Numbered from the stretch's first letter, positions 25,213 to 34,650 are shown. The stretch: 64,000 nucleotides of DNA from Cellulomonas hominis (GCF_014201095.1 NZ_JACHDN010000001.1:2852001-2916000); one strand, 5' to 3'. Numbers and translations: made by a program. Notes: generated by a model not told the origin, from the letters alone.

Positions 25213-25226
25213 TGGAAGCGATCCCA
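25213..25226. promoter_or_regulatory. Third CebR/CelR-like operator
   Basis: TGGAAGCGATCCCA matches TGGGAGCGCTCCCA at 12 of 14 positions. It lies 81 bp beyond the second operator, close to the 3' end of the DUF2505 gene. The spacing would suit DNA looping by a tetrameric or paired repressor. Confidence 0.65.
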
Positions 25227-25281
25227 TGACTGCATCGCCGCAGGTCAGAGCGCTGCGGGTCGCGGACGCGTTACGGAATCG

Positions 25282-25788
25282 TTACGCCTCGGTGGCGCTC
25301 GCGACCCACTCCCGCGCGACGGCCTCCTCGGCCTGCAGCGCCCCCCGGACCGCCTTCGCGGCGGCCTCCTCCACGGCGGCGCCGAACAGCGGCACGTGCG
25401 CCTTGAGGTCGCCGTCGTACGTGATGGTCGACGTGCCGCCGGCGCCGGCCAGCACGACGGTCCCCGTCAGCCGCACCGGCGCACCGGCGATCTCGACCGC
25501 CACGGTCCCGCGGCGGCCGCCGTCGGCGGCGGGGGGCTCCCACGCCTCGGCCTGGCGGACCTCGAGGGTCGAGCCGACGAAGGCCCGCACGTTCGGCGGG
25601 ATCTGGTCGGTCGGCAGCGCGCGCCGGGTGGTGACCGTGAACGCGCCCTCCTCGCCCGGCGTCACGTCGACCTGGAGGTCCTCGGCGCCGCTCGCGCGGA
25701 CCTTGGCGCGGACGTACACGGGATCCGCGAGCATCCTGCCCGCGGTCCGGGCGTCCGTGGGGACGGAGAGGGTGACCTGCAGGTGCAC
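25282..25788 (-). CDS. DUF2505 domain protein
   Basis: A 168-residue protein matching the actinobacterial DUF2505 family, which has the START/Bet v 1-like helix-grip fold that binds hydrophobic ligands. Typical features are the opening strand HLQVTLSVPTDARTAGRML, the central TVTTRRALPTDQIPP block and a closing amphipathic helix. The function is not known. GATAAT (minus strand, 25845-25850) may be its -10 element, giving a leader of about 50 bases. It lies upstream of the sugar importer on the same strand, but the operators and promoter between them separate the units. Confidence 0.82.
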   Translation of the reverse strand: MHLQVTLSVPTDARTAGRMLADPVYVRAKVRASGAEDLQVDVTPGEEGAFTVTTRRALPTDQIPPNVRAFVGSTLEVRQAEAWEPPAADGGRRGTVAVEIAGAPVRLTGTVVLAGAGGTSTITYDGDLKAHVPLFGAAVEEAAAKAVRGALQAEEAVAREWVASATEA

Positions 25789-25908
25789 GGGCGTTCGGGT
25801 CCTTCCGGGGCGCGGGCGGTCGCGCGGGGCGCGGTCCGACCGACATTATCCGCCGGGACGCCGGTGCGCGGCACGAGAACCACCGGTCCGACCACCTACC
25901 CTTGTGCG

Positions 25909-27393
25909 GTGTCCACCCTGAGCGAGCTCGCGCAGCGCCATGCCCACCTCGACGCCGCGGACCTCGAGTGGCTGCACCTGCTGGTCGGGGACTGGCAGGT
26001 CATCTCCGACCTCGCCTTCGCCGACCTCGTGCTGTGGCTGCCCACCGACGACGGCGACTTCGTCGCGATCGCCCAGTGCCGGCCCAGCACCGGCGCCACG
26101 GTGCACTACGACGACGTCGTCGGATCCCGGGCCCCCGACGGTCAGCGCCCGCAGCTCGAGCGCTCGCTCACCGAGGTCCGCGCCCAGCGGTCCCGCGAGC
26201 CCCGATGGTTCGGCTCCTACGCCGTGCGCGAGGAGGCGGTCCCCGTCGTGCGCGAGGGGCGTGCCGTGGCGGTCATCGCCCGGCAGACCAACCTCGGCGG
26301 CGCGCGCACGCCCAGCCGCCTCGAGCTGAACTACGTCGAGGCCGCCGACGACATGATGGGGATGATCGCCCGCGGCGAGTTCCCGCTGCCGAACGCGGCG
26401 ACCGGCCCGCGCCGCGGCGCGCCGCGCGTCGGGGACGGCCTGGTGCGGCTGAACTCCGAGGGCGAGGTGCTGTACGCCAGCCCGAACGCGCTGTCCTGCT
26501 TCCACCGGCTCGGCGCGATGGACGACCTCGTGGGCCGTTCCCTGGTCGAGGTGGTCGCCGACCTGATCGAGCAGAAGTCCGCGGTCGACGAGTCGATGCC
26601 GCTCGTGCTCATGGGACGCGCGCCGTGGCGGACCGACATCGAGGCGCACGGCGTCGCCCTGTCCCTGCGCGCGGTGCCGCTCACCGAGGAGGGGGAGCGG
26701 ATCGGCGCCGTGCTGCTGTGCCGCGACGTGTCCGAGCTGCGGCGCCGGGAGCGCGAGCTCATCACCAAGGACGCGACGATCCGCGAGATCCACCACCGCG
26801 TGAAGAACAACCTGCAGACCGTCGCGGCCCTCCTGCGCCTGCAGGCCCGCCGGATGAACGTGCCGGAGGCCCGCGCCGCCCTCGAGGAGGCGATGCGCCG
26901 GGTCGCGACGATCGCGCTCGTGCACGAGACGCTGTCCCAGACGCTCGACGAGACGGTGCAGTTCGACGAGCTGGTCGGCCGGTCCCTGCGGCTCGCGGCG
27001 GACGTCGCGTCCGCCGGGGCGTCGGTCCGCACCGTCGTGCGCGGGACGTTCGGGCCGGTGTCCGCGGAGGACGCCACCGCCCTCGCGCTCGTGCTCACCG
27101 AGCTGGTCACCAACGCGGTCGAGCACGGGCTCGCGGGCCGCGAGTCCGGGTCGGTCGAGGTGACCGCCGAGCGGCTGGAGGACGACCTCACGGTGACCGT
27201 CGCGGACGACGGCGCGGGCATCCCGGCCGACGCGGGCGCCGGCACCGGGCTCGGGACGCAGATCGTGTCGACGCTGGTCACCAACGAGCTGCGCGGGTCG
27301 ATCGCCTGGTCGCCCCGCGCGGGCGGGGGCACGGAGGTCACGCTGCGTGCGACGCTGCGCGCCCCGGGCCGGGAGGCGAACACCGTCGCCTGA
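25909..27393 (+). CDS. pdtaS: PdtaS-type sensor histidine kinase
   Basis: A 494-residue cytosolic kinase. An N-terminal GAF-like domain (about 15-160), a PAS domain (about 175-275), and a HisKA_2/HATPase module are seen. The H-box IHHRVKNNLQTVAALLRLQ holds the phospho-acceptor (His295 or His296), with NAVEHGL and DDGAGIP as ATP-site motifs. No membrane segment is found. In mycobacteria PdtaS phosphorylates PdtaR, an ANTAR-domain regulator that acts on RNA; no pdtaR is beside it here. TACCCT six bases before the GTG indicates a leaderless transcript. whiB1 lies downstream on the other strand, as in several other actinobacteria. Confidence 0.92.
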   Translation: MSTLSELAQRHAHLDAADLEWLHLLVGDWQVISDLAFADLVLWLPTDDGDFVAIAQCRPSTGATVHYDDVVGSRAPDGQRPQLERSLTEVRAQRSREPRWFGSYAVREEAVPVVREGRAVAVIARQTNLGGARTPSRLELNYVEAADDMMGMIARGEFPLPNAATGPRRGAPRVGDGLVRLNSEGEVLYASPNALSCFHRLGAMDDLVGRSLVEVVADLIEQKSAVDESMPLVLMGRAPWRTDIEAHGVALSLRAVPLTEEGERIGAVLLCRDVSELRRRERELITKDATIREIHHRVKNNLQTVAALLRLQARRMNVPEARAALEEAMRRVATIALVHETLSQTLDETVQFDELVGRSLRLAADVASAGASVRTVVRGTFGPVSAEDATALALVLTELVTNAVEHGLAGRESGSVEVTAERLEDDLTVTVADDGAGIPADAGAGTGLGTQIVSTLVTNELRGSIAWSPRAGGGTEVTLRATLRAPGREANTVA

Positions 27394-27508
27394 CGCGCCC
27401 GGGCGCCGCGCCGCCTCGCGCCGGCCACACCGCGCCCGCCGCGCGCCCGCATCGCGCCGCGCCGCGCCGCGTCGCGCCCGCCGCGCGCCCGCGTCGCGTC
27501 GCGTCGCC

Positions 27509-27695
27509 GCCGAGGCTGCAGGATCCGACTGCGTCCGGGCCCCGCGTCCGCGCGGATCCGGCAGTCTCGGCGCCGAGGTTGCAGCAGGTGCGGGGTCCGG
27601 CGCGCGGACGCGCGCAGGTACGGCAGTCTCGGCGCCGAGGTTGCAGCAGGTGCGGGGTTCGGCGCCCCGGAGCGCGCAGGTACTGCAGTCTCGCC
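27509..27695. repeat. Three tandem 62-63-bp repeats with palindromic junctions
   Basis: Units start at 27509, 27572 and 27634. Each begins GCCGAGG(C/T)TGCAG and ends GCAGTCTCG. Units two and three are nearly identical over their first 40 bases (GAGGTTGCAGCAGGTGCGGGG and onward). At each junction, the end of one unit and the start of the next form an imperfect palindrome with 11-base arms centred on GGCGCC. No frame through the block looks coding. Confidence 0.85.
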
Positions 27696-27727
27696 GGCAG
27701 GCGCTGCCCGCGGGCAGCGCCTGCCGG
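27694..27727. repeat. 34-bp perfect palindrome
   Basis: The two 17-base arms meet with no spacer at 27710/27711; the left arm begins CCGGCAGGCGCTGCC and the right arm is its exact complement. It directly follows the third 62-bp repeat. As RNA it would fold into a strong hairpin and could stop transcription leaving pdtaS; as DNA it could form a cruciform. Confidence 0.85.
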
Positions 27728-27738
27728 GCCCGGACGCG

Positions 27739-27777
27739 ACGACGCCCGCCTGCCCCGGTCGGGGCGGCGGGCGTCGT
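27739..27777 (-). terminator. whiB1 terminator
   Basis: ACGACGCCCGCC-T-GCCCC (27739-27756) pairs with GGGGC-GGCGGGCGTCGT (27761-27777): 17 base pairs with one bulged base and a GGTC loop. It starts 17 bases past the whiB1 stop on the minus strand. Confidence 0.75.
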
Positions 27778-27794
27778 GGGTGTCGCGGGGCGGG

Positions 27795-28043
27795 TCAGCC
27801 GGCGCGGCGCTGGCGGGCGGTGCGGCGCTTGAGCGCGCGGCGCTCGTCCTCGGACAGGCCACCCCAGACGCCGGCGTCCTGGCCGGACTCGAGGGCCCAC
27901 TTCAGGCAGGTGTCGACGACGTCGCAGCGCCGGCAGACGGCCTTGGCCTCCTCGATCTGCAGCAGGGCCGGGCCGGTGTTGCCGATCGGGAAGAACAGCT
28001 CCGGGTCCTCGGTCAGACACGCTGCACGGTGGCGCCAATCCAT
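27795..28043 (-). CDS. whiB1: WhiB1-type iron-sulfur transcription factor
   Basis: An 82-residue Wbl protein. Four cysteines (Cys9, Cys37, Cys40, Cys46) ligate a [4Fe-4S] cluster, followed by the GVWGG turn and the basic tail DERRALKRRTARQRR, which contacts DNA. MDWRHRAACLTEDPELFFP is almost the same as the mycobacterial WhiB1 start, which supports orthology. In mycobacteria WhiB1 is essential, binds the primary sigma factor and reacts with nitric oxide. GAGGAG precedes the ATG. A leader of about 130 bases runs from the candidate promoter at 28183-28211. Confidence 0.95.
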   Translation of the reverse strand: MDWRHRAACLTEDPELFFPIGNTGPALLQIEEAKAVCRRCDVVDTCLKWALESGQDAGVWGGLSEDERRALKRRTARQRRAG

Positions 28044-28182
28044 CGAACACTCCTCAGCACAGGGGCGCACCACGGCCAGGGGGCTGGGGTGGCGCAAGCG
28101 GGGGGCGCAGAAGCACACGTCGACGCACGAAGATTCGCGGGGGCGTGAGCGTCGGCGCTCGGGATTCGAACTGCTGCGAACT

Positions 28183-28211
28183 AGATTCACATGGCAGCGA
28201 ACAGCGCACAA
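28183..28211 (-). promoter_or_regulatory. Candidate whiB1 promoter
   Basis: Read on the minus strand, TTGTGC (28206-28211) and GAATCT (28183-28188) are separated by 17 bases, in a stretch clearly poorer in GC than its surroundings. This would give a leader of roughly 130 bases. Confidence 0.5.
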
Positions 28212-28214
28212 GGG

Positions 28215-28241
28215 GTTACGCGCAGGTTTCTTGCGCGTAAC
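28215..28241. promoter_or_regulatory. Inverted repeat above the whiB1 promoter
   Basis: GTTACGCGCA and TGCGCGTAAC are perfect ten-base arms with the loop GGTTTCT. The site ends four bases upstream of the candidate -35, where an activator would normally bind. It lies within a 430-bp gene-free stretch (28044-28473). Confidence 0.6.
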
Positions 28242-28473
28242 GGCTGAGGCGTCGGTCACACCTGTGGGGATCCTGGACGCCTGAAGGCGCACGCTACTCC
28301 CTGAGGGGCGGCGAGTGCCAATCCGGCTCGGATGCCGGGACCAACGTCCCTTCCTGCGGCCCCGCCCCGCTCCGACCTGCGGGAACGACGAACGCGTTTC
28401 ACCCCGGGCGCCCGACCCGGCGCGCGGCGCGGCCCCCGACCGCTCGCGCGGGCCCGCCGCGTAGGGTCGCGTC

Positions 28474-28884
28474 GTGACCTCGCCGCGTCCCGCCCCCGCC
28501 CGGCCGCCCGCCGCCGTCCGCGTCCTGTCCGCCCTCGTGCTGGTCCAGGCCGTCGCGCTGCTCGGCGTCGCCCTCGCCCTGGTGGTGGGCCTGGTGCGCG
28601 GGACGTCGCTGCCGGGGCCGGTGGCCTTCATGGCGGTGCTCGCGCTGGGTGTCGCGGCGCTGCTGGCCGGGGCGGCACGGGCGCTGCTGGGCGGGCACCG
28701 CTGGGGCCGCGCCCCGGTGCTGACCGTGCAGATCCTGCTGGTCGTGCTCGCCGTCGGGTGGCTCGGATCGGGGGTCGCCGCGTGGTTCGTGGTGGTCCTG
28801 GTCCTCGCCGTCGTGACCGCCGTGCTCGTCGTGGTCCCGCCGGTGGTCGCGTGGACGGCCGGAGGTGCCGGGGAGCGCCGCTAG
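28474..28884 (+). CDS. Small integral membrane protein
   Basis: A 136-residue protein with about four hydrophobic spans (approximately residues 16-38, 50-70, 79-100 and 102-125) and a proline/arginine-rich cytoplasmic N-terminus. I do not recognise a named family; similar small four-span proteins are common in actinobacteria. TAGGGT at 28462-28467, six bases before the GTG, indicates a leaderless transcript. It stands alone between whiB1 and a terminator hairpin. Confidence 0.75.
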   Translation: MTSPRPAPARPPAAVRVLSALVLVQAVALLGVALALVVGLVRGTSLPGPVAFMAVLALGVAALLAGAARALLGGHRWGRAPVLTVQILLVVLAVGWLGSGVAAWFVVVLVLAVVTAVLVVVPPVVAWTAGGAGERR

Positions 28885-28887
28885 GAC

Positions 28888-28929
28888 GACGACGGCCCCG
28901 CCCGGCGCGTGCCGGACGGGGCCGTCGTC
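28888..28929. terminator. Bidirectional terminator
   Basis: GACGACGGCCCCG (28888-28900) pairs with CGGGGCCGTCGTC (28917-28929), and the inner CCGGC/GCCGG extends the stem to about 18 base pairs around a GCGT loop. It lies between two converging genes and can serve both. Confidence 0.85.
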
Positions 28930-28950
28930 CCGGTCTCCCGGAACCCCTCG

Positions 28951-31619
28951 TCAGTCCACGGCGAGCGCCGCGACCGGCGGCGTCCGGGCCGCGCTCCGCG
29001 CCGGCAGCACCGACGCGAGCACGCCGGCGACCAGCGCGACCACGAGCACCCCGCCGAGGTCGGACCACGGCACGCGCAGCTCGAGGTCGGCGACGCCCGC
29101 GAGGACCGCCGTGGACCCGAGCCAGCCGTAGGCCAGGCCGAGCACCACGCCCACCGCCGCGCCGACGCCCGCGATCAGCGCGCCCTCGACCGCCATGGAG
29201 GCCCGCAGCTGGCGGCGGGTCAGGCCGAGAGCCCGCAGCGTCGCCGACTCCCGGCGCCGCTCGATGACGGACAGCGACAGCGTGTTGGTCACGCCGATCA
29301 GCGCGATCACGACCGCGACCGCCAGCAGCCCCACGACCACGGCGAGCACCGTGTCGATGGCCCGCTGGTACAGCGCCCGCTCCATCGCCGCGCCCGAGAT
29401 GTCGAGCGTGGAGTCCGCCGTGAGGTCCTGCACGTCCTGCACGACGGCGCCGGAGTCGTTCACGTCCGCGACCCGGAGCCAGGCGGTGCCGGGCGTCCCG
29501 GACGTGCCCAGGTCCTCGAGCGTCCCGGGGGTGACCAGGACGATCCAGTCGCCGAGGGGGAGCACCTCCGCGGTCAGGTCGACGGTCGGCGAGCCGTCCG
29601 CCGCCTCGCCGGTCAGGCCGTCCGCGAGGGTCACGGGGACGCTGTCGCCGTCGGCGATCCCCGCGGTGGCCGCGAGGTCGCTGGAGACCAGGAGCATCCC
29701 CGGTGTGAGCGCGTCGACGACGTCCGGGTTGCGGAGCACGTCCGCGGCGTCGCCGGGGTCCAGCGCGCGCAGCGTCGACGACGTGTCGGCCGGCCCGCCG
29801 AGGTGCACCTCGGCGCTGGACACGGCCGCCACGGCGTCCACCCCGCGCACGTCCGCCAGGCGGTCGACGGTCCCGGCCGGCAGGGGGTCGGTGACCGACC
29901 GGCCGTCGGCGTCCACCGAGGTGGGCGTCGCGACCTGCAGGTCGACCGGGAACCGGCTGTCGAGCTCGCCGTCCAGGGTGGCGCGGGCGGTCACCGCGCC
30001 GGTGCTCATCATGGCGACCAGGGTCACGCCGATGAGCAGGGCCGTGCTGGTCGCCGCCGTGCGGGCCGGGTTGCGGCCCGTGTTCGCCGCGGCGAGCCGC
30101 GCGGGCATCCCGGCGCGCCCCGCGAGCCGGCCGATCGCGGCCACGACCTTCGGCATCCAGAACACGGAGCCGACGAGCAGGCCGACGAACGACAGCAGCC
30201 CGCCGAGGATCGCGATGCCGACCGCGGCCATCAGGAGCTTCTCCGCCAGGGCGACGCCGCCACCGAGCAGCAGCACGCCGCCGGCCACGAGCAGCCAGCT
30301 GAGCACCAGCCGGACCCGGCCGGAGCGGCTGTCCGCAGCCGGGGCGTCGGCCGGGCGGAGGGCGGCGATCGGGGCGACCCGCGTCGCGACCCGGGCCGGG
30401 GTGAGCGCGGCGAGCACGGTGACGACCACGCCCACGGCCAGCGGCGCGAGGACGGCCGCCACGGTCGGCCGGACGACGGACGGGACGGGGAACGGCAGGT
30501 CGGCACCCTGCATGACCCACAGCGCGATCTGCACCAGCAGCGTGCCGAGCAGCGTGCCGGCGACGGACGCGACCAGGCCCAGCAGCGTCGCCTCCAGCAG
30601 CACGGATCGCCGGACCTGCGACCGCACGGCGCCGACGCAGCGCAGCAGCGCCAGGGTGCGCGTGCGCTGCGCGACGAGCACCTGGAACGTGTTGGCGATG
30701 ACGAGACCGGCCACGATCATCGCGACCGCGGCGAAGGCGAGCACGACGACGAGGATCGGCCCCGTGGAGTCCCCGGAGATCGACCGCTCGGCGGCCTCGT
30801 CCCGGGTGAGCACGACGGCGTCGTCCCCTCCGGTGGACAGCACGTCCGCGACGGCCGTGCGCACCTGCTCGGTGTCCGCGCCGGGGGCGAGGGCCAGGAG
30901 GAGCTGGTCGGTGCCCGCGTCCGCGAGCGTCGGCGTCCCCGGTCCCGTGGCCCAGCCGGACCAGCGGAGCGCGTCGGCGGTGGTGCCCATGGCGGCGCCG
31001 CCGAACTGCGCCCACGCGGACGTGGGGTCGGTGGTCAGGCCGACGACGGTCACCCGCTCGGTGTCCTGCCGCCAGGTCGCGTCGACGCCGCTCGCGTCGT
31101 CCGCCCCGGCGTCCCCTTCCGCGTCGTCGGCCCCCGCGTGCGCCTCCACCTCCGCCCAGCGGTAGTACGTGACCGTCACCTCGTCGCCGACCGCGACGCC
31201 CAGGCGCTCGGCCGCGCGCTCCGGCAGGGAGATCTCCCCGTCCGCGGCGGGCGCCGCGCCGGCGGTGACCTGCTGGGTGTCGAACGCGGGGTCGCTGGGC
31301 AGCGGCAGCAGCGCCTGCGTGATCGCCTTGTCGCCGGCGGAGAGCTCGAGCGACGACACGAGCAGCCGCGGGTCCGCGCCGGCGACGCCGGGCAGGGCGC
31401 GCACGGCGTCCAGCGTCGCGTCGTCGATCGCCTGGGGGGACTTCGCGACCAGGTCGGCGGACCCGTACGACGCCGTGATGGAGTCGTAGGAGATCCGCCG
31501 CATGACGTCACCGGCGAGCAGCGTCGCGGCGACGAACGCGGTGCCGATCGCGACGGCGATGCCCGCCGCGGTGAGCCGGCCGAGGCTCCGGCGCATCTGC
31601 GCCAGGGTGAGCCGCCACA

Positions 31620-31620
<1 letters not shown>
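28951..31620 (-). CDS. ABC exporter permease, two FtsX domains
   Basis: An 889-residue permease. Spans at about 16-38, a large extracellular loop (about 40-290), three spans (about 300-430), two central spans, a second extracellular domain, and three final spans form a duplicated FtsX/MacB-like arrangement. Motifs such as ANTFQVLVAQRTRTLALLRCVGA and VTNTLSLSVIERRRESATLRA are the coupling regions of the two halves. Its ATG shares one base with the ATPase stop (TGATG). Such pairs export or sense antimicrobial peptides or lipids in Gram-positive bacteria, often next to a two-component system, as here. Confidence 0.9.
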
Positions 31621-32423
<803 letters not shown>

Positions 32424-32461
32424 GGTGCGTGCTCCTGGGAGTCGGCGGGCTGACGTCCTCG

Positions 32462-32532
32462 ACGCTACGGAGCGGGGGTGGGGCGCGTCGTCCACCCGGG
32501 GTCCGGACCCCACGTCATCCCGGGGTCGGACC
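32462..32532 (-). promoter_or_regulatory. Promoter and regulator boxes of the ABC exporter
   Basis: GGGGTCCGGACCCC (32498-32511) is a perfect 14-bp palindrome, and GGTCGGACC (32524-32532) is a second, odd-centred copy; centres are about 24 bp apart. TAGCGT on the minus strand (32462-32467) could be the -10. The same GGACC/GGTCC half-sites recur before the kinase gene at 34560-34592, so the NarL-type regulator encoded between them is the likely binder. Confidence 0.6.
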
Positions 32533-32562
32533 GACGGGGCGCGGGGACCGACCGGCGTCGGG

Positions 32563-33276
32563 TCAGGAGCCGGGGACCACCAGACCGGTCTCGTACGCCA
32601 GCACGACGGCCTGCACCCGGTCGCGGGCGCCGAGCTTGGCCAGGATCCGCCCGACGTGCGTCTTCACGGTGGCCTCGGCGACGTACAGGTCGGACCCGAT
32701 CTCCGTGTTCGACCGGCCGCGCGCCATGAGCACCAGCACCTCGCGCTCCCGCTCCGTGAGCGACGCGAGCGCCTCGTCCGCGGCGTCGGAGCGGGGGTGC
32801 TCCGCGGGCAGCGCGGTCACGAGGTGCTCGAGCAGGCGGCGGGTGGACGAGGGCGCGATGACCGCGTCCCCGTGGTGCACGGTGCGGATGGCCGCGAGCA
32901 TGTCCTCCGGCGGGGCGTCCTTGAGCAGGAACCCGCTGGCTCCGGCCCGGATCGCGGACATCACGTACTCATCCAGGTCGAACGTCGTGAGCACGATGAT
33001 CCGCGGCGCGGGCTGCTCCGGGGTGCCGGCGGCGACGATCCGCTCGGTGGCGGCCAGGCCGTCCATCGTCGGCATCCGGACGTCCATGAGCACGACGTCG
33101 ACCGGCCCGACCAGCCGGGACTGCGACGTGCCGGGGGTGAGGGCCTGCACGGCCTGCGCCCCGTCGCCGGCCTCGAGGACGACGGACAGGTCGGGCTGGG
33201 AGTCGATGACGAGCCGGAACCCCGCCCGCACGAGCTGCTGGTCGTCCACCACGGCCACGCGGATCGTCTCGGTCAT
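32563..33276 (-). CDS. NarL/LuxR-family response regulator
   Basis: A 237-residue regulator. Receiver: Asp11/Asp12, phospho-acceptor Asp65 in VVLMDVRMPTMDG, Thr97 and Lys119. The C-terminal LuxR helix-turn-helix is LTEREREVLVLMARGRSNTEIGSDLYVAEATVKTHV. The receiver carries a small insertion (about residues 47-57) before the phosphorylated strand. It follows the kinase gene by ten bases and precedes the ABC exporter, a LiaRS-like arrangement. It probably activates its own operon and the exporter through the shared boxes. Confidence 0.93.
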   Translation of the reverse strand: MTETIRVAVVDDQQLVRAGFRLVIDSQPDLSVVLEAGDGAQAVQALTPGTSQSRLVGPVDVVLMDVRMPTMDGLAATERIVAAGTPEQPAPRIIVLTTFDLDEYVMSAIRAGASGFLLKDAPPEDMLAAIRTVHHGDAVIAPSSTRRLLEHLVTALPAEHPRSDAADEALASLTEREREVLVLMARGRSNTEIGSDLYVAEATVKTHVGRILAKLGARDRVQAVVLAYETGLVVPGS

Positions 33277-33286
33277 GGCGGCCAGC

Positions 33287-34516
33287 CTAGGCGGACGCGC
33301 CGGCCGGCAGCGGCACCTCGGCGCGCACCCGGAACCCGCCCCCGGGGCGCGGCCCGGCGGTGAACCGCCCGCCGATCATGGCGACGCGCTCGCGCATGCC
33401 CACCAGGCCGTGCCCGGCGCCGTCGGAGTCGGCGGCGGCTCCGCGGCCGTCGTCGGTCACCTCCAGCACCAGGCCCGCGGGCTGCCACTGCACGAGCACC
33501 GTGACCGTCGGGTCGGGGCCGGCGTGCTTGAGGACGTTGGTCAGCGCCTCCTGGCAGATCCGGTAGACCGCGAGCCCGACGCCGGGCGGCAGCGGCCGGG
33601 GCGTGCCCATGCGCACGAGCGAGGCCCGGACGCCCGAGGCGCGCACCTGCTCGACCAGGGTCTCCAGGTCCTCGGCGGCCGGCTGGGGCGTGAACGGGGC
33701 GGCCGCGTCCCCGGGCGACCCGTCCGGCTCGCGCAGCACGCCGAGCAGCCGGCGCATGTCGGCCAGCGCCGCCCGTCCGGTCTCGGAGACGGTCGACAGG
33801 GCGCGGGTGGCGGCGTCCGGGTCGGCCGCCGCGGCGTACCGGCCGCCGTCCGCCTGCGCGATGATGACCGACAGCGAGTGCGCCACGATGTCGTGCATCT
33901 CGCGCGCGATCCGGGTCCGCTCGGCGGCCGTGGCGATCCGGGTCTGCTGGTCGCGCTCGACCTCGAGGCGCTCGGCGCGGTCGCGCAGCGCCCCGATCGT
34001 CTCCCGGCGCGCCCGGCGCATGAGCCCGAACGCCCACGTGGCCAGGGCGCAGACGGAGCAGAACGCCCAGATCGCCACGAGGGACGCCGCGGCGTCCGCC
34101 GCGCCGGTCACGCCGAACACCTGCATCACCATCACGGAGGCGAGGAGCAGGCTGCCCACCAGGGCCGACGCGATCGCCGTGCGGTGCGCCCACCGGGGCC
34201 CGTGCAGGGTGACCGAGTACAGGGCCACCAGCACAGCGAGGTCGGTGGGCAGGAACGTGGCCGCGCCGGCGACGACGTGCGCGAGCCCGGCCGCGTACAC
34301 CAGCACCACGGAGGCCACGGGGTTGCGCCGTCGCCAGCCGAGCGGGAGCCACAGCAGGCTCGACCACAGCAGGCCCGTGGCGACCGACTCGCCGTACGAG
34401 CTCGCGATCGACGCGGACAGCGGGACGACGAACGCCCCGGTGGCCAGCACCAGGGTCAGGTCGATGCCGAGCTGGTGGCGTTCCTCCCACCGCGTGAGGC
34501 GCTCCCACCAGGTCAT
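33287..34516 (-). CDS. HisKA_3 sensor histidine kinase
   Basis: A 409-residue membrane kinase. About five or six hydrophobic spans (20-165) form the sensor with little extracellular sequence. The dimerisation/phosphoacceptor helix holds His208 in RTRIAREMHDIVAHSLS, and the ATPase part ends with DDGRGAA and GHGLVGMRERVAMIGG. This layout suits intramembrane sensing of envelope stress. TACGCT (minus strand, 34523-34528) six bases before the ATG indicates a leaderless transcript. The conserved boxes at 34560-34592 are just upstream. It is divergent from an unrelated OmpR-type system. Confidence 0.92.
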   Translation of the reverse strand: MTWWERLTRWEERHQLGIDLTLVLATGAFVVPLSASIASSYGESVATGLLWSSLLWLPLGWRRRNPVASVVLVYAAGLAHVVAGAATFLPTDLAVLVALYSVTLHGPRWAHRTAIASALVGSLLLASVMVMQVFGVTGAADAAASLVAIWAFCSVCALATWAFGLMRRARRETIGALRDRAERLEVERDQQTRIATAAERTRIAREMHDIVAHSLSVIIAQADGGRYAAAADPDAATRALSTVSETGRAALADMRRLLGVLREPDGSPGDAAAPFTPQPAAEDLETLVEQVRASGVRASLVRMGTPRPLPPGVGLAVYRICQEALTNVLKHAGPDPTVTVLVQWQPAGLVLEVTDDGRGAAADSDGAGHGLVGMRERVAMIGGRFTAGPRPGGGFRVRAEVPLPAGASA

Positions 34517-34559
34517 CGCGCCAGCGTAGGCGGGCGCGACGGGGCGGCGCGTGCCCCCG

Positions 34560-34592
34560 GGGGCGGACCGAGGTCCTACCCGGGTCCGCCCC
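34560..34592. promoter_or_regulatory. GGACC/GGTCC boxes before the kinase gene
   Basis: GGGGCGGACC (34560-34569) is the exact complement of GGTCCGCCCC (34583-34592). Inside, GGACC-GA-GGTCC (34565-34576) is itself palindromic. The half-sites equal those in front of the ABC exporter genes, which points to one regulator. Confidence 0.6.
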
Positions 34593-34650
34593 GGGGACGA
34601 TCCGCGCCCACCCGGGGGCGACCCGGCGGAACCGATACCCCCGCGAGCCG

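Larger units (their letters stand above)
27394..27794. other. 401-bp gene-free region between pdtaS and whiB1
   Basis: No credible gene is present. The first third is low-complexity CG-rich sequence containing a duplicated stretch (about 27430-27450 and 27472-27492). Then come the 62-bp repeat block (27509-27695), a 34-bp perfect palindrome (27694-27727) and the whiB1 terminator hairpin (27739-27777). Confidence 0.7.

Noticed and set aside
27509..27727. The 62-bp repeats as a CRISPR array
   Set aside because: Units are contiguous without unique spacers, only three in number, and no cas genes are present.
28155..28175. A GTTCGAATCC string on the minus strand resembling a tRNA T-arm
   Set aside because: The flanking bases do not form the five-pair T stem, and no acceptor, D or anticodon arm can be found around it.
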